DNA from: Gnetum montanum
Taxonomy: Eukaryota; Streptophyta; Gnetopsida; Gnetales; Gnetaceae
DNA: 64,000 bases
NCBI GenBank assembly: GCA_015680685.1
Contig: MNCI01012738.1
Coordinates: forward strand, 23,671-87,670
Direction of reading: 5' to 3'
Below, piece by piece: positions 12,401 through 24,341 of this stretch. A program made the translations under genes and the position numbers. The notes beneath the pieces are model-generated. The model was given only the letters and a program-made list of their open reading frames with translations. It did no database searches and was not told where the DNA came from. Within the stretch, counting starts at the first letter, position 1, and every line of letters starts with the position of its first letter.

Positions 12401-12854
12401 ATGGGTGTATCGTACGATGTGCAGAACAGCCACAGACAGAACACCCTACAGCATGGTCTACGGATCTGAAGCAGTGTTGCCCTTAGAATTATAGGTTCCT
12501 TCATTGCGGATGGTCCTATCTATGGTTATAAATAAGACTTAACACAATGAATCTAGAATTATGGATTTAGACTCAGTGAAGGAGAAACGCATCCATACGC
12601 TCAACACCATCAAAAAATATCAGGATAAACATAGACAGAAGCATCGGCACAACCTGCATCAACAACCAATAGAGAATGGAGACTTAGTTCTCAAGGCCAT
12701 TCATGAACCAGTAGACAAGTTCTCTGCAAACTAGGAAGGCCATTTCCTGGTCATTGGCGCATACAGCAACAGAGCATTCAAGTTAGCAGACACCGACGAC
12801 AACAAACTACAAAATCCGGTGAATCATCTGTACGTAAAGCGGTATTACATCTGA
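9480..12854 (+). pseudogene. pol: Element B pol: RT, RNase H, second RNase H, integrase
   Basis: Domains run in order with many stops. LEVGDVTEDPL near 9550 marks the conserved pol start. RT runs over 9850-10420 with YVDD near 10238. RNase H spans 10550-11040 and the second RNase H 11130-11500 (LYFDGASTTKGG). Integrase runs 11800-12854, with the finger CDTCQ near 11925, WGLDIIG near 12014 and TD..PQFSS near 12204. Stops include TAG or TAA in place of Trp or Gln, for example 9861, 10191, 10503 and the Trp of NWEGPY near 12733. It is closer to D and E than to A and C and is not functional. Confidence 0.85.
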
Positions 12855-12859
12855 ACACC

Positions 12860-13215
12860 AACTCAGCTCAAAATCAGGTAACAAACATCCGCTATGATGT
12901 AAAACTGGCAAAGTTGTACACGTCTGCTACGACATAAAATTGGCAGCTCTTGCACACATCCGCCAAGACGTTAAACTGGCAAGGTAAGCACACGTCTGCT
13001 GAGATACTAAACTAACACAGACTTGTCCCTGGGTCACGACATAAAACTAACACCCACAGCATAGTTTTCTAGGACCATAAACTAGCCCTTCTACCATCTA
13101 CTACGACGTAAAACTAGTAGATTTCGGTCTACCCAGACGTCAAACTGGGACCACGGTCTGCTGAGACTTAAAACCAGCAACAACAGTCAACCAGGATCCA
13201 AAATTGGACTCTGTC
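12860..13215 (+). repeat. Element B 3' UTR array (AAACTGGCA type)
   Basis: Degenerate 35-45-bp units of the form (A/G)TCCGCTANGAC..TAAACTGGCA start just after the integrase stop. Confidence 0.75.
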
Positions 13216-14201
13216 AAGTCATCCATGAAGCAAGCAAGCATGATCATTCTTGCACTTCATCCCTACCAAATGGAGCGGGTAAGGCGTTGGAATAGACGCA
13301 GCGTCATTACCCCATCGGCATCCTGTTGATTCCTCGAATATGCCAAAAGGCATACTACTGATCCCTCGGAGATGTCGCTACGACAGCCACTTTGTAGCTA
13401 TAGCTCCTGGGATCAGTTTCGCCGCTTGGTGCCCTGAAAAAAACATGGCCACCCATCATCTCAGCGGCCTCCATCCATCACCATCATCAAATTCTAGCTT
13501 AGCAGATTCATCTGACATGTTCTTTGCACCGTCCTTCGAGCAAGATGAATCTGACATGTTTCTGGCTTTCTATTCTATGTTGTGTTTTGCAGGTTACTTA
13601 TTACGAAGGCGTCGATTGAGAATACCTTCATTGGAAGGTGAGGTGTTATGGCATTCTGATGTGGCTGCTCAGACTAGTCTGGTCACTTGGAAGTGCAAAC
13701 CTTGCCTCTCCCTCCATCGCGTACCTTACCATATATTCCCCATTTTTCCTATCCTTATAATTGTCCATGTTTTCTTCTCCGCTTGTATAGAATGTGAGCA
13801 TTAAGTTGATCAATTTTCATTATTATGTCCACAAACTGGTGTAACACAGCTCGTCTTGTGCCATGCAATCTGCATTTTTCAAAAAAAAACACAGGGGGTA
13901 ATACTTGGAAAAATGTATGTGAAACAACTTGTTCAAGCCATGCAAGCATAACACAACTCATCCTTGCAAACCCCCCATATGCAGTATGCCTACGTAACCT
14001 TTTGCAAACACATTAGCGAAAGGCCGTAATGACTTGTTCGAAGAAGCTTCGCAATTCATGTGTTTGATTCTTCCCCGAACCTACCATCTCTAACTCCTGT
14101 AAGATCCCTTCTATACCCATTGGCCCTCCATCCTCGCACTTCTAAGTTTGACAAAACAACATTTGAGCAGTCTCCAACAGACATCGTTCACGTTTTTCCC
14201 T
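13216..14201 (+). other. Element B 3' UTR
   Basis: Mostly unassigned. A frame at 13340-13804 (154 codons, starting MPKGILLIPRR) has no family I recognise. TTGTGTTTTGCAG/GTTAC near 13583-13595 resembles a 3' splice acceptor in the same position as those in A and C. No further structure is clear until the stem-loop before the LTR. Confidence 0.35.
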
Positions 14202-14284
14202 TTTCGGTGTTTCGTATTCTTTATCGACGTCTTTCTGGCAAGTCCTCTAAACATCAACAAAGAGGGGCCATTGAAACACCGAGA
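14202..14284 (+). promoter_or_regulatory. Polypurine tract inside a stem-loop at the 3' LTR border (B)
   Basis: TTTCGGTGTTTC (14202-14213) pairs with GAAACACCGAGA (14273-14284) including one G-U. The CGG/CCG step replaces GTGG/CCAC of A and C, a compensatory change. The inner stem CTTTATCGACGT (14219-14230) pairs with ACATCAACAAAG (14251-14262) less perfectly. The polypurine tract AAAGAGGGGCCAT ends at 14271. Confidence 0.65.
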
Positions 14285-15725
14285 AAATTTCAAGACCTCG
14301 AAGGTTCGGCAAAAGGCTGGTGATTCAGGCAAAGGATCACAACAAGGCACTGTGCAGCAAGTTCCTTTTCAGTTGAAGGTCTACCCCGCCCCGCTGCACA
14401 ACATAGCACAAGCAAATTCCAGAGGATGGAGAAACACGACGAATGCGCGATGGCAAAACTTCTGACTTCGCAAGTTATCTATTTTGAAAATCTTAACTTT
14501 TGTCAAAGTACGTTGTATTATGCTACATAGCGTAATATCGCATTGTGTAGCGTAATATCAAAGAAAGTCCACTGCAACATCAAGGATGGCAAACATGCAA
14601 AACTTCGATAGCCCAGGAAAAATCTCAAGGCCTAAGCAACAGTCTGCAGAATGATTCACGTTTCAAAGGGTTTTCTTTCCTAGTTAAGGGGCCCATTACG
14701 CTACTTTACGCAGTGTAGCATAGTGAAAATCCCAAGAAAGATAGAAATAGAGGAAGTGCGACAACAACACTTCAACTTTTTCAATTTCGTTATTTTACGC
14801 TAAATTACGCTATGATGCGTAATTTAGTGTAATGCAGCGTAATTCAAGTAACGACATACAAATCAGACATTAGTAGTTCATACGCCACAATATGCTCTCT
14901 ATCGTATTACAACGTAATCAAAGGACTGTCTATTGTCAAAGCTCACACGAGGGTAGTTTACGACGCGTTACGCAGCATAGCGTCGTAAGATTTAACAACA
15001 ACACATTAAGTCAACAACATTTTATGAGTTTAGGACACGCATCACTTAAACCACATTTTTCTCCTGACCCTAACCTTATAAATGCTCCAGTTGACGAAGA
15101 TCAAAGGGGTTGGAAAAAAATTTTCTTTCAAGGTTGGCAAGAGAGCAAAAGAGAATCAGCGATCATGAGAACGTCGGAGGTGATTGACAAGACTTCTTGA
15201 TCAGAAACAACCGGCTATCGGATATTCTCCCATGGGTCTGACTTCCTTGCATCCAGATTGGCTAGATTAAGGTAGATTGATCCTCGCTTGTTTCATCTTT
15301 GCATAACTTTCTCGTTACTGGCATATGCTTCGTCCAAACCGAAGCACGCCTGAAGTCATTGTATCAAACATATTATTCTTTTTTTTTATAAGTCCCTGAT
15401 CTTGTGATTGTATTATCTACCAAATCTGATCTCCCGCATCTTAGTTAGACAGATTTGCCAATCTTATCTAAATCATTTGCATTATCTTCAATTTCTCTTG
15501 GGATTAAAAATATTGCATCACTTTATAAAGAATCTTCATTTCACCATCAAATTACTACAAAACCTTTTACTGATTAAATAAGTCCCTGTTTGATTGGGAA
15601 GACCGTTCAGGGCACCTCAGATTCATTTTCCTCTCTAGCACGGTCCTCGCACAGATTTAGGATTAGAACTATGTACGCGGACTCTTGTTCGGTATTTCCA
15701 GTGACCGACATTTTTCGTCATTACA
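14272..15725 (+). mobile_element. Element B 3' LTR (subfamily 2)
   Basis: TGAAACACC start after a polypurine tract and GTCATTACA end. It shares AAGTCCCTGT..GATTG..CCGTTCAGGG and CCGACATTTTTCG with the D LTR. A TATA box (TATAAATG) is at about 15078-15085. It carries many GCGTAAT/TTACGC elements, including a long hairpin at 14795-14832. The following bases are D gag, so B lies within D. Confidence 0.8.
14795..14832 (+). repeat. TTACGC inverted repeat in B LTR
   Basis: TTACGCTAAATTACGC (14795-14810) and GCGTAATTTAGTGTAA (14817-14832) pair at 15 of 16 positions around a 6-base loop. It contains several TACGC half-sites typical of these LTRs. Confidence 0.75.
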
Positions 15726-17515
15726 GACTTTTACCAGGATGATCCCGTTAGCCCTACAATCCCTGCTTTGACGTTACCCCCAAGGATGTCTCTCCCACAC
15801 TTCACGAAGTACGATGGGGAGGGAGATCCCAACATGCATCTAGTTACCTTCAGGTTTGAGTCTTTGCTATTGCAACAATGGCTGCACACAATCATTCACG
15901 TCTTCACCATGTCCCTAGCCGAAAAAGCCCTAGATTGGTACCGTGCATTGCCACGCTCATCTATTTCAACTTTGGAAGAGCTCCTGACCCAATTCGTGAC
16001 ACATTTCAAGTACAACTTGAAGCCAGAAACCATGTTGGATCAGTTAATGAGCGTGAAGCAAGACACCCTAGAGCTAGTCCAAACATTCATTCAATGTTGG
16101 AGTGCAACCCGTAATGAAATCCGCGAGCCCATCACGGAAGCCCACTTGCTAGTTGTCTTTAAGGGCACAGTGAATGACTTCATCAAGTCTAAACTGTACT
16201 GCGTCACTCCTCGCTCTCTTAGTTAGGATTTTGCTCAAACTAAGGGCATACAGGATGTGGCTGAGGCAAGCAAAGACCCAGCTTACATCTCTTACAAAAT
16301 CACCTTTGCAAAGAAGGACAAGGGTAAAGCCCGGACAACCAAAGTGGCCGTTGTGACAACCGAGACCAAGCCCAAACCTAGCAGCAGTGGTAGAAAGAAT
16401 AATAATAAATCGGCCATACCCATAGCTAACTCCATGCCCAAATAGGGGCACGTACCGTAACTAGTTGCACCTACACCCGAGACATCTACACAACCCAAAT
16501 CTAACTGTGAGCGCAAAGACCGCTCAAAGTACACCCCACTACCTCCAAAGCCTTCAGAAGTTCTAAAGCAACTATTGGCAGCGGGATACATCCAACATAA
16601 GCAGATGTTAGAAGAGGCAAATGCAAGACATCAACACTACTGCGAGCTCCTTAGGAATCCCTCCTTGGCACTTCCCAATGAGCCTCTAGTTCCTAGGGGT
16701 TTTAGGCTAGACAGATTTTGTGACTACCACCAATAATGTGGTCACAACATGGATTATTTTCTATCATTGTAGGATGACATCCAAAGACTAATCGACTAGG
16801 GAAAACTGGTTCTGGATGAAAGAAACCCAGTACGCCATGAAAACCAATCTATGTATGTCTACATGGACCCCCTCAATGTTGATAATGTCGGTTACATCAT
16901 CAATGCTATCAGCATTAACAATGATCCTAGGCCACCCCAGCAACCATTCGTGGTCTGTGTGCCTCAGCGTAGTGCACCAGCACTGCCAGCAGTTGCTCCA
17001 AGCTTGTAGTAGCCGTTCGTCCTAAAAGTCCCACCACGGGCATCCACCTTTGTGCCACCTATTAGCAGGGCCACGCGGTTGCGTTAGTTAACACCTCTAT
17101 CTCCATTTGTCATCAGAGGGCAGATGCCTTCGATGACCCCTATCTCGTACAACAAAGCTGAATAGCCTCCTTGCCCCACAAGGCAAGAAGTCCACTAGGT
17201 GGACGAGACATCGAAGGGAAGTACCATCAAGGGTATCCCCAAGCCTACGTCTTCACTCCTTACATCTGCACCTTTGCCCCCAAAGGCGAAGGTCGACATG
17301 ACTACGCAGCTTGTATCACCCTACCGACAAGGATCTGAACCCAGATCCGAAGTCACCTCTCCTCGGGAAATTCATCTTCTAGGATGAATCGAAGAGGAGG
17401 AAAGTGTCAAACAAGGGGGTGGCCAAGACCTTCTGGACACCCTCACCCAGGTCAAGCAATCTCTAAAGCAGAAAAATGCTACACTAAGCTTGTATGACCT
17501 AATCATGATATTTTT
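15726..17515 (+). pseudogene. gag: Element D gag, cut by B upstream and by C downstream
   Basis: Begins at DFYQDDPVSPTIPAL-like sequence (15727 on), matching B gag at about 6028, so the first part lies beyond the B insertion. The gag core is at 15768-16226 (LPHFTKYDGEGDPNMHL, DWYRALP). It continues through a Lys-rich segment to a knuckle remnant FCDYHQ..CGHN near 16717 that has lost its last Cys. Many stops follow. A linker to 17515 ends in SLYDLIMIF, the lead-in to the protease, where C interrupts. The protease resumes at 36043. Confidence 0.8.
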
Positions 17516-18959
17516 GAAACACCAAAAAATTCTAAGCTTAGTACTTTTCCAACAAGAATCAAACTAAGTTACGATGCTTCCCAACATGACTAAAGCTTGA
17601 GGGTCCCACAGATAGCTTCAAGCAGAGTGGAACTCAACGAGGAGCAGTTCCTTGGGACCCGCCGATGACCACGACAACATCTGCTATCAAATATGGCAAC
17701 TTCGGGGCTCGAACTACTTAGTTTTCACTAAATATACATTCTCAATGTATACAACCAACGTATACGCTCAACATTCTCAGCGTATACGCCCAACATTGCA
17801 TCTATAGCGTATACGCCCAGTGTAGATGCCCAGCGTAGACGACCAGCGTACATGCCCAGCGTACACGCCTCACATGTACGACTGAGGTATACGCCCAGCA
17901 TGCAACCCCCGAAGACAGCATGAAAATAGCATTTCAGAGCAAGATTTGGTACAAGGAATCAACTCACATGAACAAAGCAATCATCAGATGTTGACATCCT
18001 GCATCCTGGAGTCTATACACTGAGCATGTACATCCTATACGCCCAGCATATACGCCCAATAGATACAGCATATGCGCCCAGAAGGTACAAAGTGTCAAAT
18101 CAAGGTCAGCTGAACTGAACACCTACAGGCAGCATCTTCATGGCATCTAAATTCAAATCTAAAGGACTAACGACTTCTTCTGTTCTGATCAAGTCTGTAC
18201 ACCGTGGTCACATGTCTAGCATGTATACGCTGGTGTACAGCTGTATACGCTAGCGTACAACAATATACACCAGTGTGCAGTGATTTACACTAGCGTACAT
18301 CACGCTGAACACTTGTAAATTTTATTCTTTCATACCCGGTCAATGTGCCATATGTCACCCAACCCGAGTCTAACGACTAATCCTGTATAAAAACCACAAT
18401 TTTCCATTAGATCGAGGTTAGCAATTTTGAGCAAACCAAAGAGAAAAATAGAGATGCTAAGAACCAGAGCAAGATTCCTGTACGTTGGACCTCAACCCTG
18501 CACGCTGAGCATACAGCCTCTACACTGTGCCTGCAGATTGAACCAGCAGTCATCCCTGCATCCACCGGGGCTATTCGTCTGCCTTGTGTCAAAGCCACGA
18601 CTGCGTTAGACCGGTGCATTGTAACTCGCGTTTTGCAATAACATTGCTACATTTCCTTGCTAAAATTTGTTACAGTTTTCCATTCATTGTTTCATGTTTA
18701 CTATTTACGCTCTTGTACGTTTACGCTACATTTACATCAGTTACGTCGTTTACACTCCATTTTATATTAGTTCTGCACCTAAGGCTTTAGTGTACATTCG
18801 GGGAAATCCTTTCCTGATCCGCGTGCTGATCACTCAAGGTACTCTGCCTTCGTTAATTCCAGCTTGCCCTCAAGCGAAGGTAGGGTCTTCTGTATGTGTC
18901 CAAAAATCTCCAAGTTTCTGTTTCCTTCCAGCCAGAGACCGACAATTTCGAACAGTACA
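17516..18959 (+). mobile_element. Element C 5' LTR
   Basis: Starts TGAAACACCAAAAAATTC and ends AGTACA. U3 (17750-18310) is rich in GCGTATACGCC and GTACA motifs. The TATA box TATAAAAA is at 18386-18393. The U5 end (18790-18959) carries GGGGAAATCC and CCTTCCAGCC, shared with A. Confidence 0.9.
18386..18393 (+). promoter_or_regulatory. TATA box of element C 5' LTR
   Basis: TATAAAAA followed by CCACAATTTTCC; the 3' LTR has TATAAAAC at 35450-35457 in the same context. Confidence 0.65.
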
Positions 18960-18963
18960 GAAA

Positions 18964-18983
18964 TTGGCACTAGAAGGAGGGCC
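18964..18983 (+). other. Candidate primer binding site of element C
   Basis: TTGGCACTAGAAGGAGGGCC lies four bases after the LTR end and contains TGG, the complement of a tRNA CCA end. I could not assign the tRNA with confidence. Confidence 0.5.
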
Positions 18984-19013
18984 TAACTGCCTAAAACTTA
19001 CTGTTTTACAAAA

Positions 19014-19500
19014 CCCCCAGCGTCTATGCTGTTGAGTATACCCTGACTCTGTCTGCAAAATTCCCAGCATCTACGTTGTTAAGTATACGCTCACTTTGTC
19101 TGCAAAATTCCTAGCATCTACGCTGTTGAGTATACGCTTACTCTGTCTGCAAAATTCCCAACGTCTACGCTGTTGAGTATACGTTGAATCTGTCTGCAAA
19201 ATTCCCAGTGTCTACGTTGTTGAGTATACGTTGACTCTGTCTGCAAAATTCCCAGCGTTTACACTGCTGAGTTTACGTTAACTCTGTCTACAAACCTCCC
19301 AGCGTCTACGCTGCTTAGCATATACGCTGCATGCTCTACGCTGTACGCTGATGGTGTCTACGCTGATTAGCATATACACTGCATGCTCTACGCCATAGAT
19401 TCTCTACGCTATCACTATACGTTATATACCTATACGCTATCAGTATACGCTAGTCATTGAAGCCTATACGTTGAGTCCTATTCTATACGTTGTACCCAGT
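19014..19500 (+). repeat. Element C 5' leader tandem repeat (47 bp) and TACGCTG array
   Basis: About six to seven copies of a 47-bp unit (CTGCAAAATTCCCAGC then GTCTACGCTGTTGAGTATACG) run from 19014 to about 19320. Looser TATACGCT units continue to about 19500. They lie between the primer site and gag, so they are part of the genomic RNA leader. Confidence 0.85.
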
Positions 19501-19541
19501 GAACGTAGGTTTATGTCATACTCAGTATACTCGTACTAAGG

Positions 19542-22500
19542 ATGCCAGTTTCACATCCCTTCACTATATCATATTTTCAACTACCCATCATGAACACTAC
19601 AAACCTCAATGCTACAACCAAGCCAGTCATAGACATCATAGGCACCATGGCTGTTCAACAACCTGTGGTACAACCCACTATGGGGCCTCGCCAGTCTCTT
19701 AGACTACAAGGGAGGAACCCATCGTTTAACATCATACCCCAAGACCAATACAATTTCATATGCATGAAAATACAAGCAGGCCTAACCGTGGACCAAACTG
19801 AGATGGAGGCTAAAAGACAATATCAATTGTTTCATAGAGGAGGACATGAGTTCATCCCTTCACCATACGATATCATTCCTCTCCCTAAGCATTACTCTGA
19901 GCTTATCTCTCAGCTCCTACTACTAAAGAATCAGCCCCTGGACCATTCCGTGGCAAATCCTCAATTGGAAGAGCAGGATGACTTCACAGCTCAATCCGAG
20001 CACAAAGATTCGTACCACACCCTTAGCCCAAAAACTTATACAGACCCATCATTTCACCCATTCACGGGAGAAACTACATCCCTCCAGCCATTCAAAATCA
20101 TGTAAGCGCATGTGCCTCAACAAGAGGCATCCGCTCTCATCCCCATTCCTCCAGCGACCGATGTTCAAGTCAACATGCTTCCCCTCGCAATTCCTCCTAT
20201 AGCCATGGTACCCTCGTTCTTACAAATGCAACCTCCTCAAAACAATGTAGGAGTAACCTTCCCACCCCACGTGATCGGAATGCCACACGTAATACCGTCC
20301 TCTACATCCGCTCATTACATACTACGGATCCCAACGCAAGGAACATCCTTCACGACTATAACCCAACAAGTTCAGGAGATTCCTACACAAAACATGACCG
20401 CGCAATGGATAGTGATTGGTACCCAATCACATCAACCCCCTCATTATAACATACCACCTCACACAATCTTACAAGCTAATATTCCCCAAGCACAACCACA
20501 ATAATAGCAATCCCTTGCCTACAATATGCCACCCCAGATACCACCTACTACAAATATTCTGCAAGTGCACCCTCCAACTACACAAATCTCTACTTTCCAG
20601 CCCACTACCCAACAATCCAACATGTATATTGTACAATATCCCCAACATGCCATCTCACCTAGCATCCAAGACTGGGCTGATGCTAAAAAGTTAATGTAGG
20701 AGCTAACCGACGAGGTCAACCACCTCAAGACAGCCACCGACGGAGAGTTGAAGGTAGTGGACTTCTATCACAATGACCCCATCAACTCTTCGGTTCCGCC
20801 TCTAACATTACCCAAGGGTGTATCTTTGCCTACGTTGACCAAATACAATGGGGAGACAGACCCCAATGCTCACCTCATAATGTTTATATTAGAATGTGCA
20901 CTGCTTCAGGCATGGCCACATGCCATTCTGCGAGTGTTCCCCATGTCCCTTGTAGGGAGAGCGCTTGATTGGTATTGGGCCTTGCCACGAAACTCAGTAT
21001 CTTCTCTGGAAGATTTGGTGCACCAATTCGTCACCAGGTTCAAGTATAACTTGAAACCTGAAGCCACACTAGATAGCCTCATATAGGTCAAACAAGCACC
21101 CCTTGAACGTATCCAGAAATTCATCCAGCAGTGGAGTGCTGCTCTCAACGAACTCCATGAGCCGATCCCAGAGACGTATCTCATCACAATCCTAAAAGGG
21201 ACTGTCAACAACTTCGTCAAATCCAAACTGTATTATCTTAATGCACGTAATCTAAGTCAAGAGTTTGTACAAATTAAGAGCATAGAGGAGGTAGCGCAAA
21301 ACAGTCATGATCCTGCATATTTAGCCTTTAAGAACCAACACAGTAAAAAAGATAAAGAGAAGGTTAAAACAACTATAGCGGCATTAGCAGAAACACAACA
21401 AGCGAATGTGGGAAAATAAAGTAAACTGCCTGTGGCCCCTACTAATTACGCTAAACCCACTCCCACGACCGCACCAGAATCATCTTCATCACAAAACCCA
21501 ACACCGAATCGTACGAGAAACTTTGAGAGGAAGGACCCCTCTCAATACACACCACTACCCATGAAGCCATCGCAGTTGTTCAACAAGCTCCTGAAGGCTG
21601 GATTAATGAAACATAAACAGTTGTCCCCTGCAGCGATCCAAAAGTATGATCAGTTTTGTCAACTGGTTCAGAACCCAAGCCTAGCAACGCCAGATGAGCC
21701 CCTAGTACCAAAAGGCTTTAGAATGGACCATTTTTACGACTATCACCAACGTAATGGGCATGGCACAGATTACTGTTTCACCCTAAAACAAGATATCCAA
21801 TGAATGATCGATGGAGATCAGATCACTTTTGATGAAGCCAACTCGGTCCAACCACAAAACCAGGTCATGGGTGTGTATAAAGATCCGCTAAATACCAAAG
21901 AGGAACCATACATGATTAACACAATCTACCTTGATAACGAACCTGAAACACATAGCATTAACACCGTCTATTCCGACCATGAGCAGCAAACGCCTAATAA
22001 ACCATTCATAGTGCGTATCCCTCTCACTGTACAAACATCCACTATACAAACATCTGTGCCTCAACCATCATCCCCCTACAGAAGCCTTATGTTTTCTGAG
22101 TACCCCCCATCGTGGCAACTCCTAACACCCCGACACGCGAAAAATCATATGTGGTGCGCATACCTCCCGCAGTTACTACCACAAACACACCAAGACCTCC
22201 TATTCCACCCACCCCTTATGTAGTCCGAGTACCACCTGCGGTTGCAACAGCAGAGGTACAACCTCCAGCTAGGCCAACTCCATACGTTGTCAGGACACCT
22301 GAGCATCCTAGTGATCACCAGTCTTCCACTTCGCCAACAAACAATAAACCCAGCCCTTATGTCATCAAGGTGCCCAGCCAACCTGACACTCAACCGCATG
22401 AAGTCATCCAACCACAACCCCTCCCTTCTCCATACGTAGTATGGGTTCCAAAGCAACCAGAGGTTCTAAAACCAACCACGCCCCCACGCCACACACGAGA

Positions 22501-22810
22501 ATGCCTAGTAGATAAGCTTACACGTGAACGCTTGGAGAAGGAGTATCAACGACTATCCTTAGGACCTCCTAAACCTACCCTGCTAAACGCAGTACCCATG
22601 ACACAACCTAATGATAAATCAAACACAGGCCATGAGGGTGAATCATCCAGAAAACATGATACGCCTAAATCAACGATCCCAGGTAAAAACAACAAGCCAA
22701 TTATGCATGAAATAAAACTGTTAGGCCCAATGGACCAAGTCATTGCCGATAAACATGCACCCAATAGTAGAGATCTAGCGACGACTCTAACGCAGGTCAC
22801 GTAGGCACTC
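19542..22810 (+). pseudogene. gag: Element C gag
   Basis: The frame starts at 19542 or 19590. It has an N-terminal region of about 190 codons, a Pro/Gln/Thr-rich stretch (20110-20500), the gag core (20748-21250: LTKYNGETDPNAHL, DWYWALP, FVTRFKYNLKPE), a Lys-rich segment and a knuckle-like FYDYHQ..GHGTDYC (about 21735-21775) whose first Cys is Tyr. The tail (22110-22480) has about five PYVVRVP-type repeats. Internal stops, many CAA to TAA or TGG to TAG, and a frameshift near 22110-22200 make it a pseudogene. It is longer than typical plant gag because of the Pro-rich parts. Confidence 0.8.
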
Positions 22811-23803
22811 AAACAAAAGAACACTTCATTGAGCTTATACGACCTAGTATTAATGTCCCAAACCCATCGCGAAGCCCTAGAGCGCATGCTAACTTCCATC
22901 CCAGTAAGCAAGGACTTACCTCCAAATGAACCTTCCATTCATGCGGTAATGTACTCGCCTCAAGGGTCAACTCCTAAGCCACTAAGTTTCCACAATGACA
23001 ACATCAAAGTGGATGAGAAAACGGGAGAGGTGACAACAGCACCTATGTTCATAAAAATATGAATAAACCAATTTAAGATACATAGAGTGCATGTAGATGA
23101 TGGAGCCGCTACAAATGTAGTACCCTATCCCATCATCGAACAACTAGGGCTTACAGAACTAATCAGACCAACCGCCACCACGTGTTTGAAATCGTTCAGC
23201 GGATCACACGTGATAGTCAAAGGTACCGTGACTTTAGACTTCATAGCAGGGGATCAATTCCCCACATCTGCCGACTTCGTGGTAATCAATGAAATGCTAG
23301 GATTCAACCTAATATTGGGAAGGCCCTAGTTAGCCCAACTAAAAGCAGTCTCTTCCCCTATACACCAAGAGATCCACCTACCTTACGAAGGCGGAAAAAT
23401 CGTTATACACGTGGAGGCTGCTACACCCATCACCTCATTGTACATAGATACAGACCAAGGCTCAGAGGTTAAGCTCGAAGTGCCTAAACAAGATGATACG
23501 AATGAACAACAAACAGTAGGCGATAACCTTTCAGACACAAAGGAAAATCCACCCAAAACAGAAATACCTGGGCCTAAAATCGTACATACATAGGCTCACT
23601 TAGAAACTGCAACTGACACAGAAACCACAATACATTCTGAAGTGCCGGAAAACACCAACGCGGGAATTATTCCATCATATGTCCCTTGGGCAGAATTACC
23701 ATTCAACATGATCAGCGAAGGAGATGCTGAATATAGAATCATACTTGCTAACGCATCTCCTAACATTAAAATGAGAAAAATCAAAAAATTACTAAACCAA
23801 TAA
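22811..23803 (+). pseudogene. pro: Element C aspartic protease
   Basis: SLYDLVLMSQTHREAL leads into the protease. The core VHVDDGAATNVVPYPI (from about 23087) has D-D-G at the active site, and FNLILGRP at 23310-23329 is followed by TAG in place of Trp. A Glu/Pro-rich C-terminal tail with one more stop ends MRKIKKLLNQ before TAA at 23801-23803. Stops at 22802, 23060 and 23327 break the frame. Confidence 0.8.
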
Positions 23804-24341
23804 ACAACAAACTTTCCGAAATGATGTTAAAATACAAATAGTTCAGAACGACGTTAAACTATCATGTCCACAATGACATCAAACTAGCCATGATCAGAAA
23901 TGATCGGTCTCCTAAGAAATCAACCCATGTCACTTGAAACTTCTCTTGTTTACGCATGGACTAAAATGACCTTAAACTAGTGCATGTGGCCCGAAATGGC
24001 CTTAAACTAAATCATCCACTTACATTTTACACCTACATGATCATGTTGTCAATAACAATTTTCGCAATTATCTTTCGCTTATAATTACAGTCCTATGATT
24101 ACGTTTGTGCACTACACTTAAACTACAAAAACAAACTAAAACATTTTATATTGCCATGTTGTGTTTACATTTAAACCCAATATCCACAACGAAAAATTAT
24201 ATGAAGAAATATATATATACATGTAATGATGATGTATAATTACAAGAGTCAACTGATTTTATTTATTTGTTCAATACAATTCAAAATTTTTAATTTACAA
24301 TTCACATATAAATCTGAGTCAGAACAATTTCAAAGCAAAGA
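23804..24341 (+). repeat. Element C left spacer: TTAAACTAG array and AT-rich filler
   Basis: Four to five degenerate units (CCGAAATGATGTTAAAATAC, GGCCTTAAACTA and similar) at 23815-24010 are followed by AT-rich DNA. The 3' end of the antisense gene begins at 24342. Confidence 0.7.

Noticed and set aside
13340-13804. Possible envelope-like protein of element B
   Set aside because: There is one hydrophobic stretch near the end, but no signal peptide, no conserved counterpart in A, C or D, and no known domain.
18407-18619. Reverse-strand frame of 70 codons also found at 35471-35695
   Set aside because: Both lie in the paired LTRs of C. Their likeness follows from LTR identity, and I see no coding signal.
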